64,000 nucleotides of DNA from Lepidodermella squamata (lineage: Eukaryota > Gastrotricha), in the NCBI GenBank assembly GCA_047495785.1, contig JBLDXI010000011.1:434001-498000 (forward strand). Reading direction: 5' to 3'. Positions 20,776 through 31,427 of this stretch are shown here, piece after piece. Every line of letters starts with the position of its first letter. The stretch's first letter is position 1. Made by a program: the position numbers and the translations under genes. Under the pieces are notes generated by a model that was given only the letters and a program-made list of their open reading frames with translations, did no database searches and was not told where the DNA came from.

Positions 20776-22017
20776 TCAACGAGATAGCCCTCGTAACCTC
20801 AGCAGAATGGCTGCTGCATTTTTACCATTGAAAATTGCTCGATCAAGTGCTGTTTGATCATTCACGTCCTTCATATCTGAATTCGCACCTTTGTCAAGCA
20901 ACAGCTTAATACAGTTCACGTGCCCATAGCTGGCGGCCCACATCAAAGCCGTCGTACCAAAGTTATCCTTATCATCGATTGCACCGCCGCGGTTGAGTAG
21001 TAGCCGCACTGCATTCACGCTCCCATTCGCGGCCGCAATCATCAACGCCGTCGTGCCGTTGACATCTTTCGCCTCGATGGAAGCGTTTCGGTCGAGCAGC
21101 AGTCGCATTGCATCGACGAACCCACCCGAGGCCGCGAACATAAGCGCTGTCGAGCCATCGCTATCCTTCGCCTCGATTGCAGCGCCGCGGTCCAGTAGCA
21201 GTCGAACTACATCAGTCTTCCCTATCGCAGCTGCCAACATCGAAGCAATCGAGCCGTCCTTATCTTTCGCCTCTATTGAAGCGTTTCGGCCAAGCAGGGG
21301 CAGAACTACCTCGACACTCGCATTCTTAACCGCAAACATCAACGGCGTGGTTCCTTTGAAATCCTTTGCCTCGATAGCAGCATTACGCTCGAGCAGTAGT
21401 TGAATTGCCCCAGCCTGTCCGTAATTAGCCGCCCACATCAACCCAGTCCTGCCATAGTTATCTCTAGCCTCGATAACCGCATTTCGGTCGAGCAGCAGGC
21501 GAAGTGTTCCGACCTGCCCGTACCTGGCTGCCCACATAAGCGCAGTGCTGCCGAAGTTATCCTTAGCCTCAATTGCAGCATTCCGATCAAGGAGCAGCTG
21601 AGCAGCTCCGACCTGCCCATACCTAGCCGCCCACATCAATCCTGTGCCGCCGTAGCTATCTCTGGCGTCAATCGAAGCGTTTCGATCGAGCAGCAGTCGT
21701 ATTGCATCGACATTCCCATTTCCAGCAGCTAGAATCAACGCTGTCCTGTTGACCTGATTCTCCCTGGCATTTACATCAGCGCCACGGTCTAACAAAAGCC
21801 TCGCAATTTCCAGCCGCTGGCCCTGTTGCCGTGACGTATCGGCACACAGCATTACGCGGTGAAGCAGCGTGGCGTTTCTGTTTCTCCATTCACATGCGAC
21901 GTAAGCGTTAGGATCGCGCCAGTTGGGGTCGAAATTGCCGCCAGAGGCTTCGTCTATCTCGGCTACGAGCTGCCGCACTTTCACTGCATCTGCAGTCTCA
22001 CCTGTCACATTCCACAT
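20776..22017 (-). CDS. Ankyrin-repeat protein, 11 repeats
   Basis: A single long frame of 413 residues starts at ATG 22017. After about 50 N-terminal residues it consists of 11 ankyrin repeats of 33 residues (TALMWAA..G.....RLLLDRNA.IEAKD.), ending with a partial repeat and RLRGLSR. Repeats 3-5 and 8-10 are unusually alike, which suggests recent expansion or conversion inside the gene. It is a protein-interaction scaffold; no enzyme, membrane or targeting domain is visible. A possible splice acceptor at 22039 would add IRGFYAQ in frame upstream of the Met, so a further 5' exon cannot be excluded. The hAT element at 22144 lies immediately upstream. Confidence 0.85.
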   Translation of the reverse strand: MWNVTGETADAVKVRQLVAEIDEASGGNFDPNWRDPNAYVACEWRNRNATLLHRVMLCADTSRQQGQRLEIARLLLDRGADVNARENQVNRTALILAAGNGNVDAIRLLLDRNASIDARDSYGGTGLMWAARYGQVGAAQLLLDRNAAIEAKDNFGSTALMWAARYGQVGTLRLLLDRNAVIEARDNYGRTGLMWAANYGQAGAIQLLLERNAAIEAKDFKGTTPLMFAVKNASVEVVLPLLGRNASIEAKDKDGSIASMLAAAIGKTDVVRLLLDRGAAIEAKDSDGSTALMFAASGGFVDAMRLLLDRNASIEAKDVNGTTALMIAAANGSVNAVRLLLNRGGAIDDKDNFGTTALMWAASYGHVNCIKLLLDKGANSDMKDVNDQTALDRAIFNGKNAAAILLRLRGLSR

Positions 22018-22143
22018 CTGCGCGTAAAAGCCACGGATCTGGAATGAAAATTTGATGATCAGATGAGAATCGATGTGAAATAATCATGTATGTGTTGTAC
22101 GCATATAGGGGATTGAAGCCTTTGGGGTATGCGCAATATAATT

Positions 22144-23211
22144 CAGGGTTGCACTTTATACATATGGACCCGACTTTCTACATGTTTAAACGTTTAAATG
22201 TTTAAACATGTTTAAACAGATGTTTAAACAGCTCTGGGCTACGGGATCCATTTTATTCGGAAATATTAAGAAATGCAGATCTATATCAAACTATTAGTTT
22301 CAATAACAGATATTAAGCGATACCGTTTGTATTTTTGTCAGCATTTAGTAGATCATTCCGATATCTTGATATGTGTATTTGACGTGTAACCCGTAATCAC
22401 TGAAAAATCCAAGTGTACCCAGCAGTCTGAGATTATTCGGTTAATTAGGCGTGGATTAGCGCGCGCATCTTCCGTTACAAAGCATTAAATTTGAGCATTA
22501 GTGCGCGCACCTTTCGCAATGACGTTACGCAATGACGAGAGCTTGAGCGCACGCGTTAATGCCACGCCTAGTTCCTAAAACGGCTGTTAATACGCGCGCA
22601 CAGTCGCTATCGCTTGCGTAACAGGCTTTTGAAAGGTGCGCGCACTAATGCCCAAATTTAATGCTTTGTAATGGAAGATGCGCGCGCTAATGCTTCATTC
22701 CTTCTAACGACATGCACACAAAAATAGGGCTATTTTCAATAGGCTGTTTCAAAATTGAAAATTTCTGGTACGTGAGTCCACACCAGCCTAATTTTTGAAT
22801 CTAAAACTACAGTAATCCACGATTGCAAGGTATTTTCCGCAAAGTTAATTGTGCACTACACTTTTCATTCTTAGCGAAAACATGTTAAATTTCAGAGCAA
22901 CGCTCACGAGGCCGAGAATTAGTTGTATGGCGCTCTTATGAATAATTAAACTTTTTCGGTTTTCGTGAATGATAAAAATTTCAGAGATGCAACAACAGCA
23001 CATCATCAAATACGATTAATTGCAGCGAGTATTCCAGATTTGCTATAAAAGATTCAAGATCATGGCGGAAGCCTGCTGGTTTTTTTTTAGTAATTTGGGG
23101 CATTTTATATTAGGACTTTATACATATGTGTAAACCCTCGGACTTTATACTGTTTAAACATGTGTTTAAACAGCCTGTTTTAACACAGGTGTTTATACAA
23201 GTGCAACCATG
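22144..23211. mobile_element. hAT-type miniature element with nested palindromes
   Basis: The ends CAGGGTTGCACTT (left) and CATGGTTGCACTTG (complement of the right) are flanked by the identical 8-bp duplication ATATAATT (22136-22143 and 23212-23219). GTTTAAAC-rich blocks sit inside both ends. The centre contains a second pair of inverted arms (about 22456-22514 and 22633-22692) rich in GCGCGC. No transposase is encoded. Confidence 0.85.
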
Positions 23212-23231
23212 ATATAATTCACCAAAAATAA

Positions 23232-23505
23232 TGGCCGAACCGAGAGGGTCACTATGGATCATCTTCATCATATGTCAATCGATTGCTATAATCAAGGGCT
23301 ATCGATTGATGCCCGATCGAATTCTTTTGGCAATAGGTAAGATTTTTGCCTTCGAAGTTGAACAAAATGCGCAGTATTCGCGTTTTTTGGCCGAAACGTG
23401 ACCCTGAATGTGCCGTGTGGACTTCGATCGGACAATAATCGATAGCCCTTGATTACAGCAATCGATTGATATGTTCTGATCCATAGTGACCCTCACGGTT
23501 TGGCC
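23232..23505. repeat. Foldback element
   Basis: The left arm (about 23232-23311) and right arm (about 23428-23505) are inverted copies, sharing GAGGGTCACTATGGATC and CAATCGATTGCT-like blocks. A loop of about 120 bp separates them. No clear target duplication was found. Confidence 0.6.
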
Positions 23506-24198
23506 ACTATGGCAATCGAAAATATGTATGGTAACCCTATTCTCTATATGGGCAAGACTAACCTTTAATTGTAGTGGACTTGCAGAAGTTGGGTTGGCTG
23601 TAGCAGAGATATTCGATATAAACCATATAACCGATGCGTTGGGACTATCGACTCCGTTTTCCATGTCTTGAGCTATAGAAAGCCTTAACAAAACTGCAGT
23701 GACAAGAAGACGCATTTGTGAATGTAACACTTGAACAACTATTTTGTAAACAATTGTCGTATTGTTATACTGCATTTAAACGTGCAACCACCAATGCCTT
23801 CACGCCAACACCTTGTTGAAACAATGTTATACGCACCATTACTGTTACTTGGGCAGATGTGGCATTGTACGTGCCGTGATGTTGATGTACAGATGTACGT
23901 GCGGGGGTGAAAATAAGCGCATCATTACGTCGTCCCCATGATTTTTATTAATTTCTACCTTCTGCGTGTCTTTCAATAGAAATAAACTTTAATGCTAATG
24001 TTGAGGCTGTCGATAAATCTTGCAACTCTGGCATCTCGTAAGCATGCCTTGCGTTACATTTATTTCAAACCTCGCACGTCGTGGGCGCTATAGAGATATG
24101 CCATCAAATCGAAATGCACGCTTTATTTGTGCGGATATTCAAATTGTCGTGGCGACAGCCGTTGAACATGCTTCCATCCTCGGAATCCGTTTCGTAAA
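23506..24198. other. No gene recognised; probable 5' part of the LINE
   Basis: A minus-strand open frame to 23775 starts like a signal peptide but runs into the foldback element at 23299-23505, so I do not call it. The right part is probably the 5' untranslated region of the LINE at 24199; its 5' boundary was not found. Confidence 0.35.
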
Positions 24199-27126
24199 AT
24201 GTCCCGACACCGCGCATCTATTTTGATACTCTTGCTAATTTCCGGAATCTCGCCAAATCCTGGTCCCGACGCTGCTATTCCACAGGTGCCACCCACGCTT
24301 GATCATTGTGATCTGGTTTCATCCCGGTTTGCTCCGGATTTTCACGCATGTGTCAGCGCTAACCTGAATGGTCTGCTAACCCTTGACAAATTAGATGAGC
24401 TAGCAGAATTCGCGGAGGTTATTCGGCCGATGGCAATCATGTTGTGCGAAACTAAAATTCCCGATGGGTGTACCCCGAAACACGTCGAAGATCAATTCGA
24501 ACCTGATATGAGTCTTCAAGATCCTTATTTCGGGTATGATTGCTTTTGGAAGGGCCGGAATAGGTCAAAAGCAGGCGGAGTTGGCCTGCTTGTTTACAAG
24601 AAATACGCGGTGGTCCTGGACCGGGTGATACCTTCAAAAACGGTTGAGAACCAACAATGTGTCCTGCAAATGCCATCTGGAAAACGCCTAGCTCTAACAG
24701 CGATTTACCGCCGACCGAGCAACCCCGACAGCTTCACAGCATCAGAGGCTGAGGAGATCGAATGTTTCTTGATCGGGTGCATGTCAGTTGAGGCCGATTA
24801 TCACGTAATCTCCGGCGACTTCAACTGGAATCTTCGCAATTATGGTGTATTGAAATCAATGAAAGAAGTATTCCAAGATTTCGGCCTGCAGCCTGCCTAC
24901 GAAAATCTAGTTACACGCCCTGCATCAGGGAGATGTCTCGATCATTTCTGGTCAAACGTTACAGAATCGAAAGTCGCAACTGCTGGAACAATCGTTGGCC
25001 TCAGCGATCATTATGGGACGACAATGGTCATTGAAGATGAGAATAATTCGAAACCTGTCAGCGAAAACGTGCGAGTTTTTCGTGATGTTCGAAATATTGA
25101 TTCTGATCAACTGAATCGTCGGCTCAAGTCCAAGCTCGAAAATATCGACGAAGACCTGCCCTATACTTGCGAAGCGTACTGGCAACTTGTCAAAACCTGC
25201 CTCCTCGACACTGTTAACGAAGTGGCTCCGATGATTGTCAAAAAGCCCGGCCGAAAAAATCGGGTTCGCAAATCTGACATCAACCCATCACTATCGCGAC
25301 GCGAACGAAAACGCTTGCGAAGAAAGATGCGGCGAGCCAAGTACCAGAAACAAGTCAAAGAGGCTGGACGAGGCCCTCGCAAGCTGTGGCGGGTCATCAG
25401 TGACTTCAGGCCAAAGAAGAAAACTCAGGGATCATTTCAGGGATTGGACAAAGATAAGTCGCTGCTGAAGGCAAATGAGTTCAATTCATTCTTTGCGCAA
25501 GCCGGTTTTAAAGTTGCTCAAGCCCTATCGAAAAGCCTGAACTTCGTGAGACTGCGCACTGGCTACAACAAGTTTGATTTTCGATCGATATCGCGTGCTG
25601 AGGTTGAGGCAGCTATTGACAAGCTGTCGTACAAATCGACAACTGGGTACGATGGAGTGCCGGAATGCGTCATCAAAATGGCCAAGTCTACTTTAACTCC
25701 TTGTTTGCTTAAACTTTTTAACTTAGCGATTGCCGAACGAACCTTTATATCGGACTGGAAGGCATCAATTGTAACTCCGCTTCACAAATCCGGCAGCAGA
25801 TTGGAGACAGCCAATTATCGGCCGATTTCAATCACGTCACCAGTTGCTCGGACGTTCGAACGGTGTCTGGCGTTTCAGCTTAAAGGTCACTTGGCTAACT
25901 TCTGGTCTTCTGCGCAACACGGTTTCCGAGAGAAACACTCGACGGACACGTGCGTTGCCGAATTTACCGAAAACTGGCGGCGGTCCATGTACGAAGGCAA
26001 GGTTGTGGGCGCTGTCTCAATCGATTTGTCAAAGGCCTTTGATACGCTGAATCACGACGCAATCATAGAGTCATTCAAAAGTGCTGGTTTATCACCTGAT
26101 GCCCTTCTATTACTTCGAAACTACCTCTCAGATCGCCGTCAAGCAACCAGGATCAATAACGAATTGTCTTCGTTTGAGAGCGTTGGTCTGGGCGTACCTC
26201 AGGGGTCCGTTCTCGGACCGCTAATGTTCACCGTTTATGTGAATGAATTGTCGACGGTTGTAGAGCGATGTGGCTTGAAACAATATGCTGACGATATTAC
26301 TATTTATTTTGCAAGTAGGAATGTGAACGAACTTCGCGCTGTCTTGCAACTTGAGATGAATCGAGTTTGCCACTGGCTTCAAGGCAACTCGTTGGCTGTT
26401 AATGGCAAAAAGTCACAGTTTATGTTGCTGAAGTGCGCTAAGCCTGATGCTCCGAATTTCTCGATCACCATCGGCGACACTGTTGTTAGGCCTGCAAACG
26501 TCATGATAACTCTTGGGTTTACAATCGACTGCAAGCTCACGTTCAATCGTCACATCAAAGGTGCAAAAAGCAAAGCAAGGAAAGGTTTGTTCGCCCTGAA
26601 ACTCGCAGCTAAGTTCATCGACCGAAAGACAGCAGTAATGATGGCCAACGGTCTCGTGTTCAGTCATCTCAACTACGGCGACTTGACTCTTGGACAAGCT
26701 GCGCCGACTACGTTGGATCGGCTTCAGACAACTCAAGACCGCGCTGTCCGAATTATCTGTGGCGCTCATCCTCTGGCCGACGCAGCGCCTCTTCGTCATC
26801 GCCTCGGCTGGGTCGACGTAAATCAAAAGCACGCTATTCATCTGGCTACCTTTCTATGGAACTGTCTACACCAACAAGCACCCACTGTCATGCAGTCATG
26901 GTTCCAGCTGAACGATCCCTCGAACTATGAAACTCGCCACTTTGAACCGATGTTTAAACCAACGTACTCAAAGGTTCGCGGCATGCTGAGCATGAGCTAC
27001 CGAGGCCCTGATCTATGGAACCAGCTCCCGGTCAATGTCCATCAATCTGAAACAGCTCAGACCTGCAGGGAAGCCACCTACTCGCACTTCTACGAAAAAA
27101 ATGCTGCAAAATTGAAATTAAAATGA
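24199..27126 (+). CDS. LINE endonuclease-reverse transcriptase polyprotein
   Basis: The N-terminus is hydrophobic and ends in SPNPGP, resembling the NPGP motif of 2A-like peptides seen at the start of other CR1-group ORFs. The apurinic endonuclease domain follows with its catalytic set: SANLNG, CETK, AIYRRP, SGDFNWN and LSDHYG. The reverse transcriptase domain has ANYRPISI, HGFREKHST, SIDLSKAFDTLNH, GVPQGSVLGP and the catalytic YADD. The C-terminal region is the usual thumb/connection. The order and motifs point to the CR1/L2/Rex1 group, which integrates by target-primed reverse transcription. Start at ATG 24199; no frameshift was seen over 2.9 kb. Confidence 0.9.
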   Translation: MSRHRASILILLLISGISPNPGPDAAIPQVPPTLDHCDLVSSRFAPDFHACVSANLNGLLTLDKLDELAEFAEVIRPMAIMLCETKIPDGCTPKHVEDQFEPDMSLQDPYFGYDCFWKGRNRSKAGGVGLLVYKKYAVVLDRVIPSKTVENQQCVLQMPSGKRLALTAIYRRPSNPDSFTASEAEEIECFLIGCMSVEADYHVISGDFNWNLRNYGVLKSMKEVFQDFGLQPAYENLVTRPASGRCLDHFWSNVTESKVATAGTIVGLSDHYGTTMVIEDENNSKPVSENVRVFRDVRNIDSDQLNRRLKSKLENIDEDLPYTCEAYWQLVKTCLLDTVNEVAPMIVKKPGRKNRVRKSDINPSLSRRERKRLRRKMRRAKYQKQVKEAGRGPRKLWRVISDFRPKKKTQGSFQGLDKDKSLLKANEFNSFFAQAGFKVAQALSKSLNFVRLRTGYNKFDFRSISRAEVEAAIDKLSYKSTTGYDGVPECVIKMAKSTLTPCLLKLFNLAIAERTFISDWKASIVTPLHKSGSRLETANYRPISITSPVARTFERCLAFQLKGHLANFWSSAQHGFREKHSTDTCVAEFTENWRRSMYEGKVVGAVSIDLSKAFDTLNHDAIIESFKSAGLSPDALLLLRNYLSDRRQATRINNELSSFESVGLGVPQGSVLGPLMFTVYVNELSTVVERCGLKQYADDITIYFASRNVNELRAVLQLEMNRVCHWLQGNSLAVNGKKSQFMLLKCAKPDAPNFSITIGDTVVRPANVMITLGFTIDCKLTFNRHIKGAKSKARKGLFALKLAAKFIDRKTAVMMANGLVFSHLNYGDLTLGQAAPTTLDRLQTTQDRAVRIICGAHPLADAAPLRHRLGWVDVNQKHAIHLATFLWNCLHQQAPTVMQSWFQLNDPSNYETRHFEPMFKPTYSKVRGMLSMSYRGPDLWNQLPVNVHQSETAQTCREATYSHFYEKNAAKLKLK

Positions 27127-27362
27127 AGCTCTATATATTCTATTTTTATATTTCCTTATCCACGGTAAAAAAAAAAACGGTGAGCTGCCGTTGTTGTAAT
27201 ATTGTTTCGTTTTACTTATCGTTGACTCAAATTTATGTCATCTCCAATTGTCCTATCCTTTTGTAACTGTCCTGCAATTATCTGTTTCCTTTCAAACTTA
27301 ACTTTGTCGAGCTGCCCTCTCTGGGTGTCATAGCTTTGAAATAAATAAATAAATAAATAAAT
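24199..27362 (+). mobile_element. CR1/L2-like LINE with intact ORF and (AAAT)n tail
   Basis: The element contains one uninterrupted 975-codon frame (24199-27126), a 3' untranslated region of about 215 bp and a tail of AAAT repeats ending near 27362. The 5' end is not defined. Immediately downstream lies a Cys-loop M4 fragment. An intact ORF suggests a young, possibly active copy. Confidence 0.85.
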
Positions 27363-27390
27363 GATACATGCTGCAAAACCTGAAACTTTC

Positions 27391-27477
27391 AGATTCGCCG
27401 CCATCGACATCACAGACACAGTTGCTGCCTTCGCTTTCACCGTCGTTTCAGCAGCAGTCGACGGGGCTTTATTCTAA
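27391..27477 (+). pseudogene. Orphan Cys-loop receptor M4 fragment
   Basis: Twenty-eight codons before TAA read FAAIDITDTVAAFAF and SAAVDGALF, matching M4 of the subunit at 18014-19711 (VIDLMDMVAA, SAIIDGVLF) at about half the positions. A splice-acceptor-like ACTTTCAG precedes it. M1-M3 are absent; the LINE tail ends about 30 bp upstream. It is a relic of a further family member, probably cut by the LINE insertion or a linked deletion. Confidence 0.75.
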
Positions 27478-27609
27478 TAATTCCACTAATAATCTGCGCA
27501 GAATTCAATGAACATTTTCTATTCATTTTATTCAATTCGAGTTAAGCTTGTAAATCGTTATTGCCGAGTGTCATTCGTTTGAGATAATAATGTATAACAT
27601 CGGCTGTTC

Positions 27610-30600
27610 TCAATATGTCTCGCGTTTCAAAGGTAGTGATTTCACCTGCACAAGAGACGGGCGCGGTTGGTTGTTGTTAGGCGGTGTCGCAACAACGAGG
27701 TCGGAAAGCCTGCGATCAGATGAAAAACGGACCACAGGGGGCGGCCAAATTAGCCGGCTCAGTTTAGCGGAAATGTGTGCCATGAGGTTGACTACAGCGA
27801 TCAGCTGACTGCAAACAACAATGATCAGCGGTAGAAAATCATCGGATAACGATTGCGAGACAAGAACAGCCGCTGCTATGATTAACAGCTGACAGTAGAC
27901 TCCAATGGCAATCTTCTTCATGTCATCGCTCGATATCAAACTTCTAGCGAATCTCTGGGAAAAAAAACAAGAGTTGATGATGAGTTGAAATAGGATGATC
28001 CTAAACCTTGATTTGGTTAATCTGTAATCGAAGTCTTTCGTGTGAGATGTTATCGATTATAAGGCCTGGTTACGCACTATGAACCCTAACCCTAACCCTA
28101 ATATTTTCTATGTCTTACCCAATAGTTCTATTTAGCGAGCTAGCGTATTCCTTCTCAAATCGAAGTTCTCACTGATAGGATCCTCGTGAAACACCGAACT
28201 CAAGCCCTGATTTCCACTCCTAAACACCTTACCCGCCTATCTTCAAATTTGTTCCGCTATTTTAACCCTTGACCATAACCTAACCCTAATCTGAAGGCTT
28301 ATCTTTGCTGTGGCAATAGTCATAGCCTCAACCCTAACCCTAATACTAAGCCCCGAGGATCCTTCAAACATGGAAGAAGAAGAACATGGAAGCAACCATC
28401 CTATGTTGGTAAAGGTCCGATTGTTTGCTCCCAGAGCTTTGCATCCATGTCGAAAACTCACCGATTTATATGCCAAAATTGCGGTTCTGAATAGCCCAGG
28501 CACGAAGAGAGCGAGCAGGGCAGCTAGCAAAACATTAGCAGCTATGATTTCAGTATTTAGCTGGCAGACGTAGTGATACGGTTGGTAAATCAAACTGAGA
28601 TCAAATTCATCCGTATATGGCGCATCATCCCGTACAGCGGCCGAAAGACTTGCAACGTCGAAAAACACTCCAAGAACAATCGCTTGTGTGCTAATCCAAA
28701 GCAGACCGACGCCGAATTCAACTTTCAAACTTGGCTGCTTGAACAGTTGCATTTTAACGGCATTCCCGTATAAGCAACTTGTTAGCCCGATTAGTAACGC
28801 GAAAGATTGAAAGATACATAACGGGACAGGCGAGGCAGCATTTCGTTGTTGACTCGACAAGCCGTAAGTCGTGATCACGAGCATCCAAACTCCGATAAGT
28901 AAGAACAAATCACTTGGATTGAACGGAATTTCGATAGGCTCCGAGTCTGGTTCGCGTAGCCTCTCCAGCCATTTCTTCCTCGTAAGGAGAGCAATTAGAA
29001 AGGCCGAAGCTATCGAAAGTATGACAGCACCAACAAACGAGACGATGGAGAAAGCTGCTGAGCTTATGACTTTCGTCTCGATTCGGACATGACGAATCGT
29101 GTCTTTCGGAGGCAGGCCGTCGATGGTTCGCCATTTCAAGCGATCTCTGAAAATTTCGAGTGGGTTTTCTCTGCTGCTCGATTTGTACATGCCGACCATT
29201 CTGTAATCGCTTTTTAGGCTGTTGTCGATAGAGACCTGGCTGAATGTGATTGGTATGTAGCCCTAGAGAATTGTGAAAATAGCGTGAAAATGCGAGGCTG
29301 CTAACAGAACTTACTTTTGAATTCACAGTCGTTTCAGCTTCGAACTGATACTCGCCTTTCATAGCTCTTACAATCGGCATCGTAAATAGAGCGTCGCGAA
29401 TCATCGAAGTTCCCGCATCGGCCAAAGTCAAATTTCTCGCCCTAGCCAATTCCAGAGTTCGATTCAGCAGACAACCAGCGAATAGGGCGAGATCAAACGG
29501 GTAAGTGGTGAAAAATGGCCATAACGGGCTAGTTTGAGCATTAGGCACCCGGTTGATTATCTCTGCATGCAACTGATCTCCTCTCAGCCCAGTTATGTCT
29601 GTCGAATTTTTGAAGGCCTCCATCAGTGAAGAGTCGCCGAAAAAGAACGAACTTCGAGCGATTTCTGCGACCATGTGTGGCGTGCACCAACTTGCGACGT
29701 AATTAGGAATGTTGCCTGCAGGGTCCACGCCGGCCCAGTTCAAGAAGAATAGGACGTAGCTTCGGCCGTACAAGCCGAATTTGTATAGCCAACAGGCGAA
29801 ACTGATGCCGTAGTCGACCTCAAGAAAGATTATCCGTGGATCACGGCGCGACATCTCTGAAAAAGCTGTAGAAACAGGCAAAGTGCAAATAGATTAACCA
29901 TAAAAGCTGTTCGAAATTGTTATCTTTGTAGAAAGCACAGGAAAGCATAACTGGCTACTTACTGCAATCTTTAACCCTAACCCTAACCCTAACCCTGACC
30001 CTGACCTCAAGTCTAAGCCTAGCCCATCCTTAACCTTAGCCTTAACCTTAGCTTTAACCCTAACCATAACTCAAGTCAAAACCTTATATCAACCATTTAG
30101 TTGAATAAAACAGGCTTCGAGGGTCTTGTTTTGGCCCACTGAACCTGTCCCTTAAATGCCTAAAGGTGTCGCAAAGATTGATCTTCTTATGAAGCTTCTT
30201 CTTTGAGATTTGATTCTCAGCTCCATTACCGTTCTCAAGATAATCACTCAGGTGTAACGTGTGACCAAAGTGAAGTTTTGTTTACCTTTCTCCATCTCAT
30301 CTGCATCCGAAGAGATGTACGAAACTTTGCCGTACCACGCCACTGTGATATTCAGCGATTCAAGGTAGGGCAGTAAGGACGCGTCCATTAGGTTGAAGAA
30401 CGGCATCAACTCGCTGAGAATGGCAACGCGGCGCCAGCCCATTTTCTGGATGAAAGCTGCCAGTGAGACGTGGCTCATGTCGGCACGTTGCCCCAGGCCA
30501 AAGTAGTGGCTGTAGCGACGCCGATCAAAATGCAGAGCTGGGGACATTTGAATCTGACCAAACTAGAAAAAAATATTTGAAGAATCGCCACCAATTGAAA

Positions 30601-31427
30601 TTTGAATTTCGGATATTTGAAAAGTGTTGAAAATTGGAAATGAAATAGGTATGATGAAAGAAAATAGTGGAAAAAGTTAAAAATAAATAATTGAAAATAG
30701 TTAAGAAATTAAAAAAATGTCAAGTAAATCTGATTGTTACTTACGATGAAAAAATTGAAGTATTTAGTGACTTCAGCCGGGATAATACGGCCCACGGCTG
30801 CACAGCCCATACTGAAAACCAGCGGCAGAATTTCTCGCTGCGAAGACCCGATCTCGATCTCGGTTAAATCTCTCATTCGGCGAATCAGCCTCGAAATCGA
30901 CAACGCATCGTCGCACTGTAAAAAAGGTCGGTTAATTTCACACTTTATAAAATTCGATTAAAATTCAAATTTAATTTTGAAAAAAATCTTTGAAATATTT
31001 AAAAAAATTCTAGAAAATTCAAGAAAATATATAAAAATTCTAAAATTCTTCAAATTTATTTTAAATTCTTATTTTATTTATTAAAAATGAAAAAAACCTC
31101 ATCATCGATGAGCTCTATAGCCATTTCATAGCCCGGCAGCCAATTCGCCTGTGCCCTGAGTCGATCGAGAGCGATTTCCATGGTTTTCGATAGAATAGGC
31201 CCACCTGGAAACACTGAGCCCGCGTACATAATTTGAGCCAGCACGACTACAACCTTGCTTCTGTCACCCCGATTTGAGCCGAAAAGGCGTGGCACAACGT
31301 ATTTAGGCATCGGAGCGCTCATGTAAACTGTCTCATTAGCGAGTTGATTTTCGATAATCGAATCGAACATCGATGCGACAAGGCCTGTAAACGAGGCTAA
31401 AATCGCGATTTTCGTAGTGAGATGCAT
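27610..31427 (-). CDS. GABA-B-like class C G-protein-coupled receptor
   Basis: Exons on the minus strand are 31427-31098, 30915-30745, 30562-30286, 29856-29315, 29262-28462 and 27954-27610, giving 821 residues with all phases consistent. A signal sequence precedes a Venus-flytrap domain: GGPILSKTMEIALDRLR, MGCAAVGRIIPAEVTKYFNF and SPALHFDRRRYSHYFGLG match the GABA-B layout (PGCSS...SPALSNR...FFRT). Seven transmembrane helices follow, and the TM5-TM6 joint (AYKSRFARSLISSDDMKKIA) matches GABA-B receptors. The pocket residues that bind GABA in the GABA-B1 subunit (from memory, Ser246, Ser269, Tyr366, Glu465) are not conserved, so GABA is doubtful as ligand. The short C-tail shows no obvious coiled coil. 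Introns at 27955-28461 and 29857-30285 carry telomere-like repeats. Confidence 0.88.
28083..28343. repeat. Interstitial TTAGGG-type repeats in a receptor intron
   Basis: Short CCCTAA runs occur at about 28083-28101 (three units), 28258-28290 (degenerate) and 28325-28343 (two to three units). All lie within the last intron (27955-28461) of the GABA-B-like gene. Confidence 0.75.
29971..30072. repeat. Interstitial TTAGGG-type array in a receptor intron
   Basis: About four perfect TAACCC units at 29972-29996 grade into degenerate TTAACC/CCTTAA units up to about 30072. The array lies within the 429-bp intron 29857-30285 of the GABA-B-like gene. It matches the TTAGGG telomere motif of many animals. 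Confidence 0.8.

Noticed and set aside
20993-21732. Plus-strand frames across the ankyrin gene
   Set aside because: Periodic shadow frames of the minus-strand repeats.
23299-23775. 158-codon minus-strand frame with a signal-like N-terminus
   Set aside because: Its second half lies inside a foldback element and I recognise no domain. A small secreted protein ending before 23506 cannot be excluded.
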